This document shows, in pieces, positions 62,562 to 64,000 of a DNA stretch of 64,000 nucleotides. Location of the stretch: contig NC_081143.1 in NCBI RefSeq assembly GCF_958295425.1, positions 12,404,094 to 12,468,093 on the forward strand, read 5' to 3'. The stretch's first letter is position 1; each line of letters begins with the position of its first letter. The notes under the pieces are model-generated. The model did not search any database. It was not told the origin of the DNA and saw only the letters and a program-made list of their open reading frames with translations. The DNA is from Solea solea. Taxonomy: Eukaryota > Chordata > Actinopteri > Pleuronectiformes > Soleidae. A program made the translations under genes and the position numbers.

Positions 62562-63602
62562 CGAGCCATTGATGGGCTGCCCGTTGCTCATTTGCTCTAT
62601 GGGAGAGTTTTTAAACTCCTTCAGATGCTGCTCTAACCCTAGGGGGAGGTGTCCCACCTTGAGACTGCTGCTGATACTGAGACGTTTAACTGATATTCAG
62701 AGTGAGCTGGTTCTCTACTGGAAACTAAGTGCAGGAAGCAGCGGCCTGTGGGATAAGAACTGGCCGGGGCTGAAAAAGAATTGAAGAGTTTACGGGTTAA
62801 AGTAAACTGCCACTTAGCTTTCTGTCGTGCTTTTTGTCGGGGGAGTGGGGGTACATTTAAAAAAAAAAATATGAATGGACGTGTGGTCATGTGACGGAAA
62901 CATGTGACACTATGATTATTTGCCTTTGCAACATTTGCACCCAGGCCTTTTCTCTAACCCACACGCCGTTGCCGAGCGCAGGAACTGCATCAAATGGTGG
63001 ATGTTTGGCCATAGTGGCCTGTTCTTCATGAGGCTGTTTCACATGGGCTGTGCACCCATCACCACACCTGTGAAGACTCTATGTATTCTTGATCACTGTG
63101 TAAACTGAAGTGCGTTTTTTCCCCCCACCCCCACAAAGCCCTCCAAACCATTTATGACATAGTATTGTTCTTCTTTTTTTTTTGTTTCTATTTTGGGACA
63201 TAAAATATTTTGTCTTAATTAAAAAAAAAAAAGAAAGAGTCGCTTTTTGATACAAATTGTCATTTTGTAAAATAAAGAAAGAAAGAAAAAGAAAGAAAAA
63301 AGTTTTAAGATTATGATTTAATTTAAGTTAATTTAAGGATTTTTGTGTTATTTTTATTTTGTATTATTGTATATTTGTGATGTTTGTTATGATTATTTAA
63401 GTTACTTTTTTAATGATGTTATTTGCAAAGGCACTTCAGGTCAATGGGACTTTTTTGTTTTGTTTTTGTTTTTTTTATAAAGAAAATGTTATTTAAGAGG
63501 GATTGTACTGTACAAATTGCTATGTTACTGTCTCCTTTACCATTTTTGAATGAAGGAATTAGCCAAGACTATTTTTCCAAATAAATATTGCTAAACATGA
63601 AA
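62562..63602 (+). other. dld: delta 3' UTR and polyadenylation signals
   Basis: Non-coding sequence after the TAA in the last exon. AATAAA signals occur at 63271-63276 and 63580-63585; the second, about 1 kb after the stop, is the likely main one. The final 600 bp are AT-rich with A and T runs. Confidence 0.6.
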
Positions 63603-64000
63603 TTTTGATTGCGTCCAACTTTTGTTTTGTCCATCTGCATGTGCTGTGAATGACAAAAAAAAAACAAAAAACTTCTGTAAGGATCTGTGAGCAAAGTTAA
63701 TCAGTAACATCTGTTGTCTTCCCCTGGCGACCACATAGTGGGCTTTTCTATGCCAACACTGTTGGCTACTGCCAGAAGTTGAAAGTGTCTCCCTGGAGAC
63801 GGGAGAGGGGGCCTATTCATAAAAAACAATGTCCCTACGCTAGATTTACCACTCCTGTTTCTCCCTCTAAAGAGCGAGTCAGGTAATTCATGGCTCTAAA
63901 ATTCAGATCAGTGTCGAGTAACGCCTACTGGACATCCAGTGCTTTCCTACACTTCCTGTTTCCACCACAAATGTCTTTTGAGGCTTCTCCACCACCAATA
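63603..64000. other. downstream of delta; nothing recognised
   Basis: No ORF, repeat family or RNA gene was recognised after the delta polyadenylation region. Confidence 0.5.

Overview
The window looks like nuclear DNA from a ray-finned (teleost) fish. Its genes are split vertebrate genes with GT-AG introns. It is crowded with (CA)n/(TG)n microsatellites and carries several short interspersed elements typical of teleosts. Its Delta gene is closest to fish DeltaD. The species cannot be named from the sequence. There are no bacterial-type operons, CRISPR arrays or phage genes.

Layout. (1) 1-22.5 kb, minus strand: the 5' end of a slit1 axon-guidance gene. Exon 1 (signal peptide and LRR N-cap) lies at 21.2-21.5 kb, followed by a 12.2-kb first intron and three 72-nt leucine-rich-repeat exons at 9.0, 4.4 and 4.3 kb. 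The gene runs off the left edge. (2) 22.5-30.8 kb: intergenic, with hAT-like and LINE remnants. (3) 30.8-38.1 kb, minus strand: a complete arhgap19 (RhoGAP) gene of 11 coding exons with a CCAAT/GC-box promoter. The slit1-arhgap19 pairing is also found in tetrapods (human 10q24). (4) 38.2-41.3 kb: repeat-rich spacer. (5) 41.3-43.8 kb, minus strand: a three-exon RHOU/Wrch-type atypical Rho GTPase with an aberrant C-terminus and a young SINE in its second intron. (6) 43.8-56.9 kb: intergenic, with microsatellites, a GAT/GGT minisatellite and possible regulatory DNA. (7) 56.9-63.6 kb, plus strand: a complete delta gene (deltaD type, 720 aa, 11 coding exons) with TATA box, 5' leader and 3' UTR.

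The four genes all act in cell signalling or morphogenesis: Slit-Robo guidance, Rho inactivation, an atypical Rho, and a Notch ligand. Each has its own promoter and nothing suggests operon-like coupling. Shared long-range regulation is possible but not shown.

The main points for follow-up are: four perfect TGATTGACAG (Pbx-Meis-type) decamers around the slit1 5' region; three CAGCTG E-boxes exactly 29 bp apart plus a Sox-like site in a delta intron; a Rho GTPase without the expected lipid-modified C-terminus; two tandem splice acceptors giving alternative arhgap19 tails; and a small ORF in slit1 intron 1 that looks secreted and has eight cysteines. No wholly new multi-gene system was recognised. 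Exon boundaries were deduced by eye from splice signals, reading phase and remembered vertebrate family sequences.
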